From positions 2,666,001 through 2,730,000 of the forward strand of contig CAJFCV020000004.1 of NCBI GenBank assembly GCA_904066235.2: a stretch of DNA of 64,000 bases, written 5' to 3'. This document shows, one piece after another, positions 23,641-47,500 of this stretch (positions are counted from its first letter, which is position 1; every line of letters starts with the position of its first letter). The position numbers were made by a program, and so were the translations under genes. The DNA comes from Bursaphelenchus xylophilus (taxonomy: Eukaryota > Nematoda > Chromadorea > Rhabditida > Aphelenchoididae). Under the pieces are notes generated by a model. The model did no database searches. It saw only the letters and a program-made list of their open reading frames with translations, and was not told the origin of the DNA.

Positions 23641-24589
23641 GAAGACAAGTAGAAATGATATCTTTCTAGTTGAATGTTGCGAGGATATGGCCAAAAAAGT
23701 TTTTTTCTCTGACCGTCGATCCTCTTTTTTCATGGTCTCTTGTTTTCAAAGACTTTTTGAGCATCTTGGATCTGAAAAAAATGATGATGTAAACTTTGAA
23801 AATGTCATTTTTACGCCTTTTTTTATTCACATGACTTTTTCTGTAAGTTGCATTTTTTAAAGTTATCTTCAATTACTTTGAAGCATTTTAAATTTAAGCT
23901 TAAGGTCATAACTGAGTTCGTGCTTCATGTTTCCACTTTTTTCTTTATTTTTCTCACTCTTTTTTTTAGAATTTTTGACTCTTTTGATCCTTCAAGATGC
24001 TTGTCTATACTCACAAGCCTTCCGAAGCATATCTTGTTGTTTTGTCTAAGTTTTCACGCATTCAAAAATGATCTAAAAATCGTGATAATCAGCCAGTAAA
24101 GAGGCTTATAAACACAGTCATAATCAAAATACCAATGCCTTTTATAAGTTTATTGTAAAGCTTTATAAAGCCCTAATATAAAAAAAGCCGAATCGAAAAA
24201 AAAATTCAAATTGTAAACCCCGTTTACTTGTATTTTTAGCCCTCCTTCCCATACCAAGAATGCCGTAAAGAACGCATAAAAGTAGCGGAAAGAAACCTGA
24301 GCGCCAAATTGCCTTTGACAGTTGGAGCTGTAAAAAAGCAGACGAGATGCGCCGGGTGAGAAATTCCACAAGTTTTATTGTGATCCGCTTCGGATTCAGG
24401 TTCATGACGTCAACAGACAAAAATGAGGTTGCTGAGGGCTATTTCATAATCTTGGAAAGTAGCTGACTGTAGCAGCAAGTGGAAAATGGAAGTGAAAATT
24501 GAAGAGCAACGTAAAAATTGAGAAAAACTTGGCCAAATTTGGGGTTTTGAGGTTGTCCTAGGACTGGTTGGGCAAGAAGATACCCGAAA

Positions 24590-24995
24590 AAAGACTGTAG
24601 GAAGTGCCTACAAGCCCTGGCAAAGCAGTTGGATTATCGGCGGAGGCTCGGCGAAGGGTCGGCGGAGACTTGGCGAAAGCTTGCAATATGTCCACTTTTT
24701 ACAATTTTAGCTATTACTAATTATTTTTCTTTATCCTGAATTTTTTCAACATATAAAAGACCAAAATTTTCGACAAAAAACAAAAATCCGTAACTTTTAT
24801 CTAATTTTATGTTGATACTATTGATGTGAGTACATGTAAAATACCTCAAAATAGGTGATAAGCTATCCTAAGACCCGATCAATCTTTTTATTTCTATTAA
24901 CTAAGCCTTCTTCTAGCCTCTCTCATGTATACAACGACGAACCGACACGATCCATAGCACCGTTGAACCGTCGCCGACCCGAAAAATTGTAGCGC
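24590..24995 (+). repeat. Family F element
   Basis: Carries GTAGGAAGTGCCTACAAGCC, GGCGGAGACTTGGCGAAAGC, GATGTGAGTACATGTAAAAT and a right end CCGTCGCCGACCCGAAAAAT. The left end is degraded. Confidence 0.7.
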
Positions 24996-25591
24996 CAAAA
25001 AGAATTGCTAAAATTTCAATCCACTCCAGTCCTTGCCATTGCCCTTTTATGGGCTAAAAAAATGTTTTCTTACAGCAGCTAGCCATGTTATAAAAAGATT
25101 GCCAATTTATCTCAATTCTGTGCGTAAAAATAAGTCGAATATTACGTCATTCTACGACACGAAAATCAGTGTTGTTTCTGCAAAATATGAGGCATTTTTT
25201 TCTTTTTTTGCTGAAAAAACCTCAATTTCAACACAATTTTTTTTTATAAAATTGAAAAATTAAGATATTTTTGCTTTGCTTTTAATCTTAAACTGCAATT
25301 CTTTTTTTCAACTTCCTGTTTCACGTCGACCATCAAGTTGATCATTGACTCCAGCAGTTTTCCAATTACTCTCTTTCCCATGACCATTCTCACGTAACGG
25401 AAACAAGCAAAAAAACAATCGGAATGACCGCCGAATCACAGCCAATTTGGTCTACGTAAATTGCGTGAGTTGATGAGTTTTGGAAGCCGGATTGGTTTGA
25501 ACTTTTCGACTACCGATCATAGAGACTTTATGTATATGAATCAGGGAATTTGAAGCACCGGTATGCTTGTAAAACGAGGTCAAAATTTTAA

Positions 25592-26190
25592 CAAGGAAAG
25601 TTCTTTTATGAGGGCACTTTGTTGACGAAACGTATCTCAAAAAAATCGGAAAGTCATGCTGATTAAGAATATGCAAAAAATCCCTGCCCAATCGCAGGTT
25701 TTAGCGGTTAAAAATCGATCGAAAGTTGACTTAAAGTCGTTCATAACCTCTACATAACACACATCCCCCTTCCGTTCAATTTTTCACAGGTTTACAAATT
25801 TCATTTTAGCATAAAATGATGTTCTTTGAGCTTCTAAAACGGAATAAATAAGTCTTTGTACAAAAATTTATTTTTTAGACCTTCAACTTCGAAAAAAGAT
25901 GGCTCAGGACAAGAGCGGAATAGAACCCGAGTCCACTGGATTTCCAGACTAACGCGCTAGCTACTGGGCCACACCGCTCTCTATGAATAAGGAGATCGGC
26001 CGCGCTTTTTATCGTGTGGCTTTTTTACCAATGCCTTTGCTGACAAATCAAGCCAATTTTTGGGCATTTTCACCCCTAAAGCCCAAAATTGGGCAGCTAA
26101 TTTTTACACCTCATTTATCAGCACGATTTTTCGGATTTTTTGAGATATCTCCCGTCTAAAAGTGGGACCCCCATAAAATCACTTTCCTTG
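25592..26190. mobile_element. Family H element with tRNA-like cassette
   Basis: 599 bp from CAAGGAAAGTTCTTTTATG to ACTTTCCTTG. The left inverted repeat has GCTGATTAAGAATATGC and GTTTTAGCGG; the right has CAGCTAATTTTTACACC and GAGATATCTCCCGTC. The flanks are TAA and CAA, an imperfect target duplication. Confidence 0.75.
25912..25980 (-). pseudogene. tRNA-like sequence inside a family H element
   Basis: Begins AGAGCGGTGTGGCCCAGTAG on the minus strand and ends CCGCTCT, so the first and last seven bases pair perfectly. The middle retains CTGGAAATCCAG and a decayed B-box (GGTTCTATTCC). It matches the cassettes at 21325 and 47600, with more decay in the internal stems. Confidence 0.5.
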
Positions 26191-26740
26191 CAAGGCCTGA
26201 ACAAGATTGGATCTAAAAGCTTTCGTTTGTTACGCTCTTGTAATTTTTACAAAACAATAGCCCCAAATCTGTGACCAACACTTTGTCTCTCCCATATTAT
26301 CTGCGTTTGCATCACTCCACTTGCAAATTCCTTGGGGTTTTCAAGAAGCGTGCACCTTGACCAACGCCAGTTCCTGTTCTCTTCATAAATCATTTCGTAA
26401 CCGCCCAAGAAAAGGAGTTGTTGACTGCAGTCGAAAAAACCTGCTAAAATCGGTGGGGGAATATTTGCGTTTGGTGGGGCCTGATCCTAATCGGAACACG
26501 CTTTCCTCCCCCCATCTTCAATAACAGACGGTGCGAAAAGCGGCGGCGGAGAACGCCGCAGGGAGATGTTTGTTTTTTGGGATTAAGGCATTAGATATAT
26601 CAATAGATATATCAACGAGGAAGTGTGTTGAAGAACAGCTAGACAAGGATTAAAAATAATTGCGGAAGCCATCGATATTTTCAGGTTAAAAATTCCTAAA
26701 GAAATCGATAGATTTTTTCCATTGAAAATATGGGAAATTA

Positions 26741-27625
26741 TACAGGGTGGGCCACTCGAAACTCCCAACCTCTTTTCAAGTATTTCTCCGCCGATAATGC
26801 ACCAATTTCTATAAAATTTATATCAAATTGAAGCAGAGACACCCCATTTCTTGTCCACCAAGTATGGCCCGTCTAACTTCACGGAGGCACCCGTGCTGAC
26901 CTTTTACATTTTCATTCCAAATTTTGGAGCCCGAAATCGGTGAAACAGAATTTTTTTGGATTGATTTTCAATTGAGTTTCTCGGACTTAGAAAATTTTTA
27001 GATTACCGGCAAGAAAAAAGTCGACAAATTCGCGGAAAAAATTTTAAAACATTAAAGTTTACGTACGTACCAAGTGTGTTAAGCCTATATTTCAATCAGG
27101 CGAGGTACCAATTTGGGCGAGTGAGAACGAAAGCTGTTTTCTCGGGCAATCTAAGACCGGGAAGTTTCTATGCATCTGCGGGGTGGATGTCGTCATGCAT
27201 GTAGACAGTTTCGCCCATTTTTTTACATTTTGAAAAATTTCGAATAATTAAGCCTATCGCCCCAGAACACAAAAGCAACGCCTTGAAGAATAATTTTGAC
27301 TATTCCGTTGACTGCCATCATTTTTTTTCTGCTGCTTATAAGAGTTTTATCTAGTCAAAGGCGCGAACATTTTCCAATTCCGAGAAACTCAACTGGAAAT
27401 CATTCCAAAAATTTTCTAAGTTTCACCGATTTCGGGCTCCAAAATTTGGAATGAAAATGTAAAAGGTCAGTGCGGGTGCCTCCGTGAAGTTAGACGGGGC
27501 ATACTTGGTGGACAAGAAATGGGGTGTCTCAGCTTCAATTTGATATAAATTTCATAGAAATTGGTGCATTATCGGCGGAGAAATACTTGAAAAGAGGTTG
27601 GGAGTTTCGAGTGGCCCACCCTGTA
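26741..27625. mobile_element. Mariner-like non-autonomous element with long inverted repeats
   Basis: TACAGGGTGGGCCACTCGAA at the left and its complement ending GGCCCACCCTGTA at the right, in a TA target. The terminal inverted repeats are over 200 bp and nearly identical, up to CCGAAATCGGTGAAAC. The interior of about 470 bp has no open frame for a transposase. The CAGGGTGG ends and TA target are typical of Tc1/mariner-class elements. Confidence 0.83.
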
Positions 27626-27690
27626 CTTTTTTTACCAGTAGAAGGCTTCAATTTCAATTCAATTTACTTACACTAATTGCATGCAAAAAA

Positions 27691-27990
27691 TCATGGAGGA
27701 AGATCGCCCCTTTGGAGGCCATGATTCTTCCCCTCGATCCATTCCATCCTGAAGCACCCACACGGTCGTCGTGTAAAGGGGCTGTCGAATTCATCTATGA
27801 TAACTTCCGCTTCCAACAATTCCTTGAACTGCTCCAATTTTCCCTCATTTTGGAAAGGACCTAACATTGACAGTAGGAACTTGAAATCCATCACGGTGAA
27901 CAGATACTGTCCCCGGCGAAGCTCTTTGTGCCCGCAACGGCATAGGTGGACAGGAAAAACCGACCGCTCTCCAGGAAGAAAAAGTCCGAA
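27691..27990 (-). CDS. Possible orphan exon, unrecognised
   Basis: A minus-strand frame containing LCRCGHKELRRGQYLFTVM and the acidic LEQFKELLEAEVIIDEF. It runs uninterrupted for about 100 codons, bounded by a family F fragment upstream and a mariner-like element downstream. The mixed composition looks coding, but there is no start, polyA signal or family match. It may be the remnant of a gene split by transposon insertions. Confidence 0.22.
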   Translation of the reverse strand, partial: FGLFLPGERSVFPVHLCRCGHKELRRGQYLFTVMDFKFLLSMLGPFQNEGKLEQFKELLEAEVIIDEFDSPFTRRPCGCFRMEWIEGKNHGLQRGDLPP

Positions 27991-27999
27991 CGAGCTAAG

Positions 28000-28195
28000 G
28001 AGAAGGTTTAGTAAGTAGAAATAATAAGATTTATCGGGCCTAAAATAGCTTATCACCTAGTTTGAGGTACATGTTTTACATGTACTCGCATCAGTAAAGT
28101 AATCCTGCAATCTCTTTTTTTGGGTGTCTACCTGCCCTACGTCCCTATCGATCGATTTTGTGTTGACCGAACTTTCGACGACCCGAAAAGAACAT
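28000..28195 (-). repeat. Family F element, internally deleted
   Basis: GGAGAAGGTTTAGTAAGTAG, the ATGTACTCGCATCAGTAA segment and the end TCGACGACCCGAAAAGAAC are joined with the middle missing. Confidence 0.65.
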
Positions 28196-28892
28196 CAAAA
28201 TCGTCTCCACATGTAATTTATGTAAATATTTGCCACTTTTGGAAAATACAAACATCAACAAAATATGTCTGTGGATTCCTTAGATTCAGCGAATCAACCG
28301 AAGACCTAATGGAACTCCGAACTCCCGACAAATCGTCTAGCAATAATCCACAGCATTTTCCTCACCAGATAAAACTGTCTGATTCGTACGAAATGATGTG
28401 TAGCCAGGGCAAATTCAATTGTAAGGCTTTGCGGAAGACTTATCCCGGCTTTCGGTCTCGATAATTCCAAACAAAGACTAGTTGTTTTTGCATGCTAATG
28501 GTTTATAATTTGCGATTAATCATTGAGATGAAAAAATTTGGCAATCTTTCGAAATTTTTTTGGGGGACAATAGAGGATTATCACTGTGGAAATGCAAAGC
28601 GGGCGAAGGAGGGAGGATTTAGAAAATGACAAATTATTTACATATTTTAAAACTATCTACTAATAAACAATTTCAAGGACAGCTTTCAACAAGCTAAAGC
28701 GCAATGACTTGTCAATTGGATTACGACGTTATCTTACAAGTCTGAGTGACCTTTCACAACTAATATCATCAACTTTAAAATTCGAGAATTTCTATTCCCT
28801 GCCACTTGGGATTCTGTTGTCACTGGCCCGGAAGTGAAGTCATATAATCTCGTCGGAGAACTTTGCTGCCAATAAGGAGGGATTGGACAAGA

Positions 28893-29012
28893 ATCAGTCT
28901 GTCGGGAAAATAGTAAGCACGCTATCGCTGCGCCAATCGCGTCGCTGAAGTGAAAAGCCATGGGATGTTTTCGATGCGGCAGAGCGCTCACTATTTTTCC
29001 GACAGGCAGGTA
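28893..29012. repeat. Family C palindromic element
   Basis: ATCAGTCTGTCGGGAAAATA at the left, AGAGCGCTCACTATTTTTCC and GACAGGCAGGTAT at the right. Confidence 0.68.
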
Positions 29013-29024
29013 TAACAACGTAGG

Positions 29025-29125
29025 GTTTTATGAGGGCTCCTACTGTCTTATGACATACTTCAAAAATTATGGTGCTGATTAAGAATCTATAAAAATTAGC
29101 TGCTCAATTTTGGGTTTCAAGGTCG
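29025..29125. repeat. Family H left-end fragment
   Basis: GGTGCTGATTAAGAATCTAT followed by TTAGCTGCTCAATTTTGGG. This is the left arm only. Confidence 0.5.
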
Positions 29126-29556
29126 AAAATGAGTGCCGAAGTAAAAAAGACAACACCGTGGCACGGCAACCCAAAGTGTTTCCTGGCTCCTTTTGACTCT
29201 TCGCCCACTCTGTATCGATTTAAATCAAACGAAATGTCACAAAAGAATTTTTCGTGACGTTCCTATGCGTGATGACTCTTTGTTGGGCAAGGGCACCTCC
29301 GGAGGACAAACCATACGTTTTAGAAAACTACAGCCTGAATTTGATCTAGTTTGACGAAATCTGACAAGGGAAGTCGTTCAGATCGCAAATGAGTTGAGCT
29401 ATGGGACCGGTATATTCTGATTCTCCATATTCGAAAATGGTAAGAGCTAAAACAATTTTTCCGTCTGGGCCTTGGTTTTCGAGAAAATTGACCGATAAAG
29501 TTTGACCGGAAAAAGCCCCGCTAAATAGTCCTCGCTCCGAAAGACGTTTTGATCAA

Positions 29557-29641
29557 GAGCCAAATGGCGGAGGGCGAGTGAAAACGCTCTCAAAATTCTT
29601 TTGTCCGGGATGCCGGGGAAGGTTCGAGTCCCGTTAGGAGC
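29557..29641 (+). pseudogene. Leu-type tRNA-like sequence, left arm
   Basis: 85 bp from GAGCCAAATGGCGGAGGGCG to TTAGGAGC. There is a perfect B-box GGTTCGAGTCC and a CTCAAAA loop that would read CAA (Leu). The 5' and 3' ends no longer pair here. Confidence 0.5.
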
Positions 29642-29880
29642 AAACCCTAATTCATAGTGGTTGCAAAGCAAAAAAAAAATATTTTTCCTTTTGCATACTT
29701 TGGATAAAATATCGAAATGCATGTCAAATAGGCATATTTCTGCGTTGAACTCAAAAATGAAGCGTTCATTCCTAAAAAACTATTTGATCTAAAATTATTG
29801 GGGTACACTTCGCCACAAAAAACTAAATTTTTTTAAATTTTTTATCATTTTTAATGTCGAAGTTCTTTGGACATGGGTTT

Positions 29881-29965
29881 GAGCCTAGCGGAACTCGAAC
29901 CTTCCCCGGTATCACGGACAAAAGAATTTTGAGAGCGTTTTCACTCGCCCTCGGCCATTTGGCTC
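29881..29965 (-). pseudogene. Leu-type tRNA-like sequence, right arm
   Basis: The inverted partner of the left-arm copy, 85 bp, the length of a class II tRNA with a long variable arm. Here GAGCC at the 5' end pairs with GGCTC at the 3' end; the A-box part TGGCCGAG and B-box GGTTCGAGTTCC are present. The D and T stems are irregular, so a working tRNA is unlikely. Confidence 0.52.
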
Positions 29966-30224
29966 TTGATCCAAAGGTCTTTCGGAGCGAGGACTATTTA
30001 GCGGCGTTTCCGGTCAAACTTTACGGTCGATTTTCTCGAAAACCAGGGCCCAGACGGAAAAATTGTTTTAGCTCTTACCATTTTCGAATATGGAGAATCA
30101 GAATATACCGGTCCCATAGCTCAACTCATTTGCGATCTGAACGACTTCCCTTGTGAGCGCCTCCAGCCCAGTAAATTCAAATTTATATACAATTGCACTT
30201 ACGACACCGACAGTTTATAAGATC

Positions 30225-30356
30225 ATGACTTTCCCGCCGCCATTTCGCAAGCCCTGGTCACTAAGCCTTCCCAAAAGCGGGCCAGAATCTTCCACGGGCT
30301 TCAAATCCGCCTTCGCAATCCCACCGGCAGGACATGGCTTCGTCGGAGGACAATAA
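30225..30356 (+). CDS. Candidate small protein, 43 residues
   Basis: Frame starting MTFPPPFRKPWSLSLPKSG and ending PAGHGFVGGQ. A TATATA-like box lies at about 30183 and AATAAA overlaps the sequence straight after the stop. The region is clearly GC-richer than its surroundings. An antisense frame is also open across it, so strand choice rests on the flanking signals. No family recognised. Confidence 0.33.
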   Translation: MTFPPPFRKPWSLSLPKSGPESSTGFKSAFAIPPAGHGFVGGQ

Positions 30357-30694
30357 TAAATAAACTCCGGCTTCGGTGTATGGACAAGACAATTTATTCG
30401 ATCCACTGCTCTATTACTTTACTGTCCTACAAATTTTTTGACAGTCCTTTGATTTTATTTTGACAATATTTTACTGCTATTTAAGTTGAGATTTACCCGA
30501 AATTCAGCTGGAAAATAAAGATTACTGGTTGATATTACTATTGTACTAAGAAATCCTAATTACTGAGTGCTCATTCAATCCGATTAACTAGGCTTCAGAA
30601 GCTGCTAAGGACTGGTTATTACTAAAGCCTTAAAATTTTTGAATTGGATTGGTTTTCGACTGTTTTTTGGGGATTTTCACGTTTGTTACGGTAA

Positions 30695-43272
<12,578 letters not shown>

Positions 43273-43387
43273 TCTCAATTTATTTTTTACAAAAATTATT
43301 TTTGAAATTTTTTGTTGATTAGTTAGATGTGCAAAGCTATTAAATTGTTGAAATATTTTTCAAAAAAGTTATTCGGGTAATCGATTG

Positions 43388-43520
43388 TAGAGCAGGTGAA
43401 CGCCCAAAAAAGCGTTGTAGCAAATGCCTATGAGTCCTGACAAAGCCGTTGAATGGTCGGCGAAGGCTCGGCGGAGACTTGGCGAAGGCTCGGCGGAGAC
43501 TTGGCGAAGTCTTTTAGCAT
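43388..43520 (+). repeat. Family F fragment
   Basis: GTAGAGCAGGTGAACGCCC, GTTGAATGGTCGGCGAAGGC and a duplicated GCTCGGCGGAGACTTGGCGA unit; both ends are missing. Confidence 0.6.
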
Positions 43521-44534
43521 GTCTATTGTTGTGTCCTTCACGCGCCAGTTGTTGTATGTTGACTGGTGGTGGTGAAGGAGTCAGCCAGATATAGAAGGGA
43601 TAATAAGGATAGATTTATTATCAGATAAAAGTAATAGTACGTAGCATCACACCAAACATTCACTGAATAAATGTCGCAACCGAGATCCTTTTTCCTCTCA
43701 CAGGCTTTGAGAAGCTTCGAATGAAACGGAATGCCAATAACGTAGTCGTAGGTTTCGTCTCGGGACTCAACATCTATTTTCCGAAAAGTCGTAGAGCAGT
43801 TGAAACTATTAGGTTGGATAGAAAGTTACACGTCAAATTGAGGAGTCCGGTGACCGGAATAGACCCTTCGCTATCGGTTTTTTACACTTCGTCTTGATTT
43901 TCCAGAGAAAGAGAGAAAAAAGACACGCAAAAGCGAACTCTCTCGCCCCAAAAATTCCCCATTTCTTCCCCGACAAAAGGTTTTTTCGCGTTTTTTTGGC
44001 AAATTGCGAATCCATTCACCGGAATGTTTTAGCTTATCTCAGTTTGACGTGAGTTATGACCATTTTCTTGCAACAGTTTGAAATCGATTATTTTCTAGCT
44101 CAGATCCATCTTTAGTTCAACATACTTGTAGACTAATAGAGGGCTTATCAAAGTTTTATCTAGGGTGTAGTCACAGACATGTAGAATTTTGGAGAACATC
44201 ATTGGCTATTCTTTCCTGGCTAGCTGTGACAAAACCTTGCTTTCTGCTCAGAAAGTAACGTCCTAAATTTTCTTTGATTTTAAGGCCAATTTTGTCCTCC
44301 AAAGAATTTGCCTAAAGAACTCTATGATAATTCGGGAATCTGTTGGTCAATCAGTGTGTTGATGAGACCTCTGAAGGTTCAGGAAAAACTTCATTTTGTA
44401 CGGTCTTTTATTAGATACAAGATCGACGATTGCCACAAAATCAATGGTACCGAACGAGCGGTCCAATAAAACTTCAAATTTATTACTCTTGGCCATACAC
44501 GAAACAATAGTGTCTACAGAAAACAATATCCATT
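43521..44534. other. Intergenic stretch between guanylyl cyclase and GABA transaminase
   Basis: Holds one family G element (43826-44052). AATAAA for gta-1 on the minus strand is at 44479-44484. The rest shows nothing recognisable. Confidence 0.5.
43826..44052. repeat. Family G element
   Basis: ACGTCAAATTGAGGAGTCCG at the left and CTCAGTTTGACGTGAG at the right. The body has CTCTCGCCCCAAAAATTCCC, shared with copies at 58106 and 63080. Confidence 0.72.
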
Positions 44535-47500
44535 TTACAACTTCTTGAGCGATTGAGCCAGAATTTCCGTGGCAATGTCCGCATGCTTCTGCTCGAAGAT
44601 CAAGGCCGGTCTGAAGCGCACCGTCAAGTCGCCGCATCCGCCCACATGCAGGCCGTATTTCAGCGCGACGGCCAACAATTTGTCGCGTTTCGCCGCGTCC
44701 GGAAGATCGAACGCACAGAGATTTCCTTGACCACGCACATTGGAGACGAGGTTCGGGAAGTGGCGCTCCAAATCTTCGAGGGATTTGTAGAGATGGGCGC
44801 CGACTTTGGCGGTTTGTTCGACGAGACGGTCTCGCTTGATGATCTCGACCACTTTCTCCAGAATCACCAGCTTTGTGGGCTCTCCCATCCAGGTGTTGAA
44901 GATTCGGTAGGGCTGGAAATAAAGGGGGAATTTGGATTGAAAAATTAGGTTTTTTGGGGAAATGTAAGGGTGTAGTGAAGGTCTCAGAGCTTAATAAAAC
45001 TTGGCAAAAAATAAGTTTTCAGTTTTCCAAGGCATATGCGAGATTTTCACATTACTCCTTGCTAAATAATCAACATTATCTTAAAAAAAAAAACACAAAA
45101 TTTTGAAAATTTTTTGGAGATTTGAAATTTGGCCTGCAGTGTTGGGCCTGAGCCAGTGTCAAAAAATGTACCATTTTGCATCCGGGAAGTATCAAAAAAT
45201 TAGCAAAATACCTCCTTCTCCATGTGAAAAAAGTCCGATTTCAAAAACGCGCGTTTTTCCTAGCAAAAAAGCGTTCTTTGAAATTTTAGTCTTTTCACTT
45301 GGAGGTTGAGGTATTTTGATGCTTTTCCTGATACTTATTGGATGCAAAATGGTACGTTCTTTGCCACTGGGTCAGGTCGCCACTGTCACAGCTTTCTCTA
45401 ATTTGGGGACGCCTCCAGTGGCGGACCTAATCGAGTTTACTTTATAACAATAAGAGCCCTTCAAACCGGCGTTTTTTTAGTTGGAAAGGGAGGTATTTTG
45501 CTGCATTTTTTGATACTTCCCGGATGCAAAATTATACGTTTTTTGCCACTGGATCAGATGCGTCACTGTATCGAAAAATTTTTATCTTTTTTTGACTTTT
45601 TTTCAAAAAATCTTATTCTTTCCTCGTCCAAAATTACACCTTCAAATCAAAAACCTGCTTCCAATGAGCTATAAAAAATAATAAAAATTACCTCGTTGAC
45701 AGTCAACTCATCCTTGTAGTAATATCCGCCAATCAGCGCCTTCTTCGAGAACGTCACAATATCCGGCGCCTCGGGCAGCCCCCATTTCTCATGGGCCCAG
45801 AAGTGTCCACTCGCCCCGCCACCGGTCTGAACCTCGTCCACAATGAACGTGACGCCGTGTTCTTTGCAGAGTTTCTGCAGCTCGTGGAAGTATTCGTTGG
45901 AGGCGTGGAAGTCGCCGCCCTCGCTCTGGATGGGCTCCACGATCAGCGCGGCGACGTCGCGCTTCTCCTTCTTGCGCGCGATGAAGTGTTTCTTGACGTC
46001 TTCCAGCGACTCCTCGTCCTGCTTTTTGTTGTAGTTCTCGTGCTTGACCAGCGGGTATTTGTAGCGGGGGAATTTGGCAATGGGCCAGTCAAAGGCGGGG
46101 ATGTCGACTTTGTGGATGGCTTTGGAGCTGAAAGAGGGGTTGTCAATGGTTTATTGAAGGCCACAAATCGTCAGGCGGCGCAAAAAGTCCTTCGAATTTT
46201 GGAACTGGGACGATTGGGGAAACGGAAAAGTATTATTTTTCTTCGATGCAAATGTGAAATTAGGATAATCGAGGGTGCTTATTTCGAAAATGACATTCAT
46301 TTTTTTGATAATTACTTTTTTCCTTAAGTAGTACTGTAGAGAAGTAAATTTTTGATTTTTTTTACAAATACTCGATTTAGGGGTTTTCGAGGGTGCTGAT
46401 TTCGAAAATGGCATTCATTTTTTTGATAGTTACTTTTTTTTCTTTAAGTAGTACTGTAATGTAGTAATTTTTTGATTTTTTTTACAAATACTCGATTTAG
46501 GGGTTTTCGAGGGTGTTGATTTCGAAAATGACATTCATTTTTTGACAGTTACTTTTTTCCTTAAGTAGTACTGTAGAGTAGTGCTTTTTAAAATTTTTTT
46601 CATAATTACTCGATTTAGTGGTTTTCGAGAGTGCTGATTTTGAAAATGACATTCGTTTTTTCTGATCGTTACTTTTTTTGCCAAAAATCAGTCCAAAAGC
46701 GATTTTTGCACGGTGCAAAAATTGGAAATTTTGCGGCAATTTGAATCAAAGGAAAAATCATGCTACAAAAAACAAAAAAAGGACCAAAATTCGCGTCTAC
46801 GACAAAAACCGGAGTAAAAAAACCTAAAAAAATAATCCTGGATTCATTTTTTTACCAAAAAATTAAATTTTGCACCGTGAAAAAATAAAAAAAAAAATAA
46901 AAAAATAAAAAATCTCATAAAATATCTATCACCCCTTACCGAGTCACACTCAACATTCCCAGCGATCGTCCATGGAAGCTTCCCTGGAAGCCCAAAACGC
47001 TGAGTTTTGGGGTACCCGGGAGCTCCTGGTTCATGCAGCTTTCCAGGTCCTTCGGAGTGGGCGGACCTCCTCTTTTCAGGGTCTGATAGCGAATAAACGA
47101 CTGTTTGATGGCGTTCTCGTTGGCTCCGGTTCCGTCCATCATCGTCTGGACATGACGAAGGCCTGGGGGAGCTATCTGGAAAAATTTTTTGAAAGGTATT
47201 TTAGGCAACCTGTTTTACAATGAAAATATTTTTCATTGTAATGCAAGAAAAGGTGCTTTTATTGGGGCCCCTAATTTCAGACGGGACATATCTCACAAGG
47301 AAAGTACCTTTATGGGGGCTCCTACTTTTTGACGGGACATATCTCAAAAAATCAGGAAAAATGTGCTGGTCAAGGATATATAAATCTTAGCTGCCCATTT
47401 TAGGTTTTTAGGGGTGAAAACTCAATCGGAAGTTGACTTAAAGTCTTATATGAACCCCTTTTCGCTTAATTTTTCACAGGTTTACAATTTTTATTTTGGC

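Larger units (their letters stand above)
29365..30153. mobile_element. Family L fold-back element with Leu-type tRNA-like arms and TGA duplication
   Basis: 789 bp made of two inverted arms of about 280-350 bp: CAAGGGAAGTCGTTCAGATC at the left and its complement ending CGACTTCCCTTG at the right. TGA is repeated on both flanks (29362-29364 and 30154-30156). Each arm carries the same tRNA-like sequence. The CAAGG end and TNA duplication link it with families D and H. Confidence 0.82.

Noticed and set aside
24163..24420. Minus-strand frame with SGFFPLLLCVLYGI, faintly like the small mitochondrial import protein TOM7
   Set aside because: The similarity covers only a dozen residues around one GFxPL motif; exon limits and polyA signal are missing.
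25260..25390. Minus-strand short frame with GKLLESMINLMVDVKQEVE
   Set aside because: It looks protein-like but is only about 47 codons, without an acceptor, TATA or polyA signal.
28120..28464. 114-codon plus-strand frame
   Set aside because: Its start is inside a family F end; the rest has no splice sites or family match.
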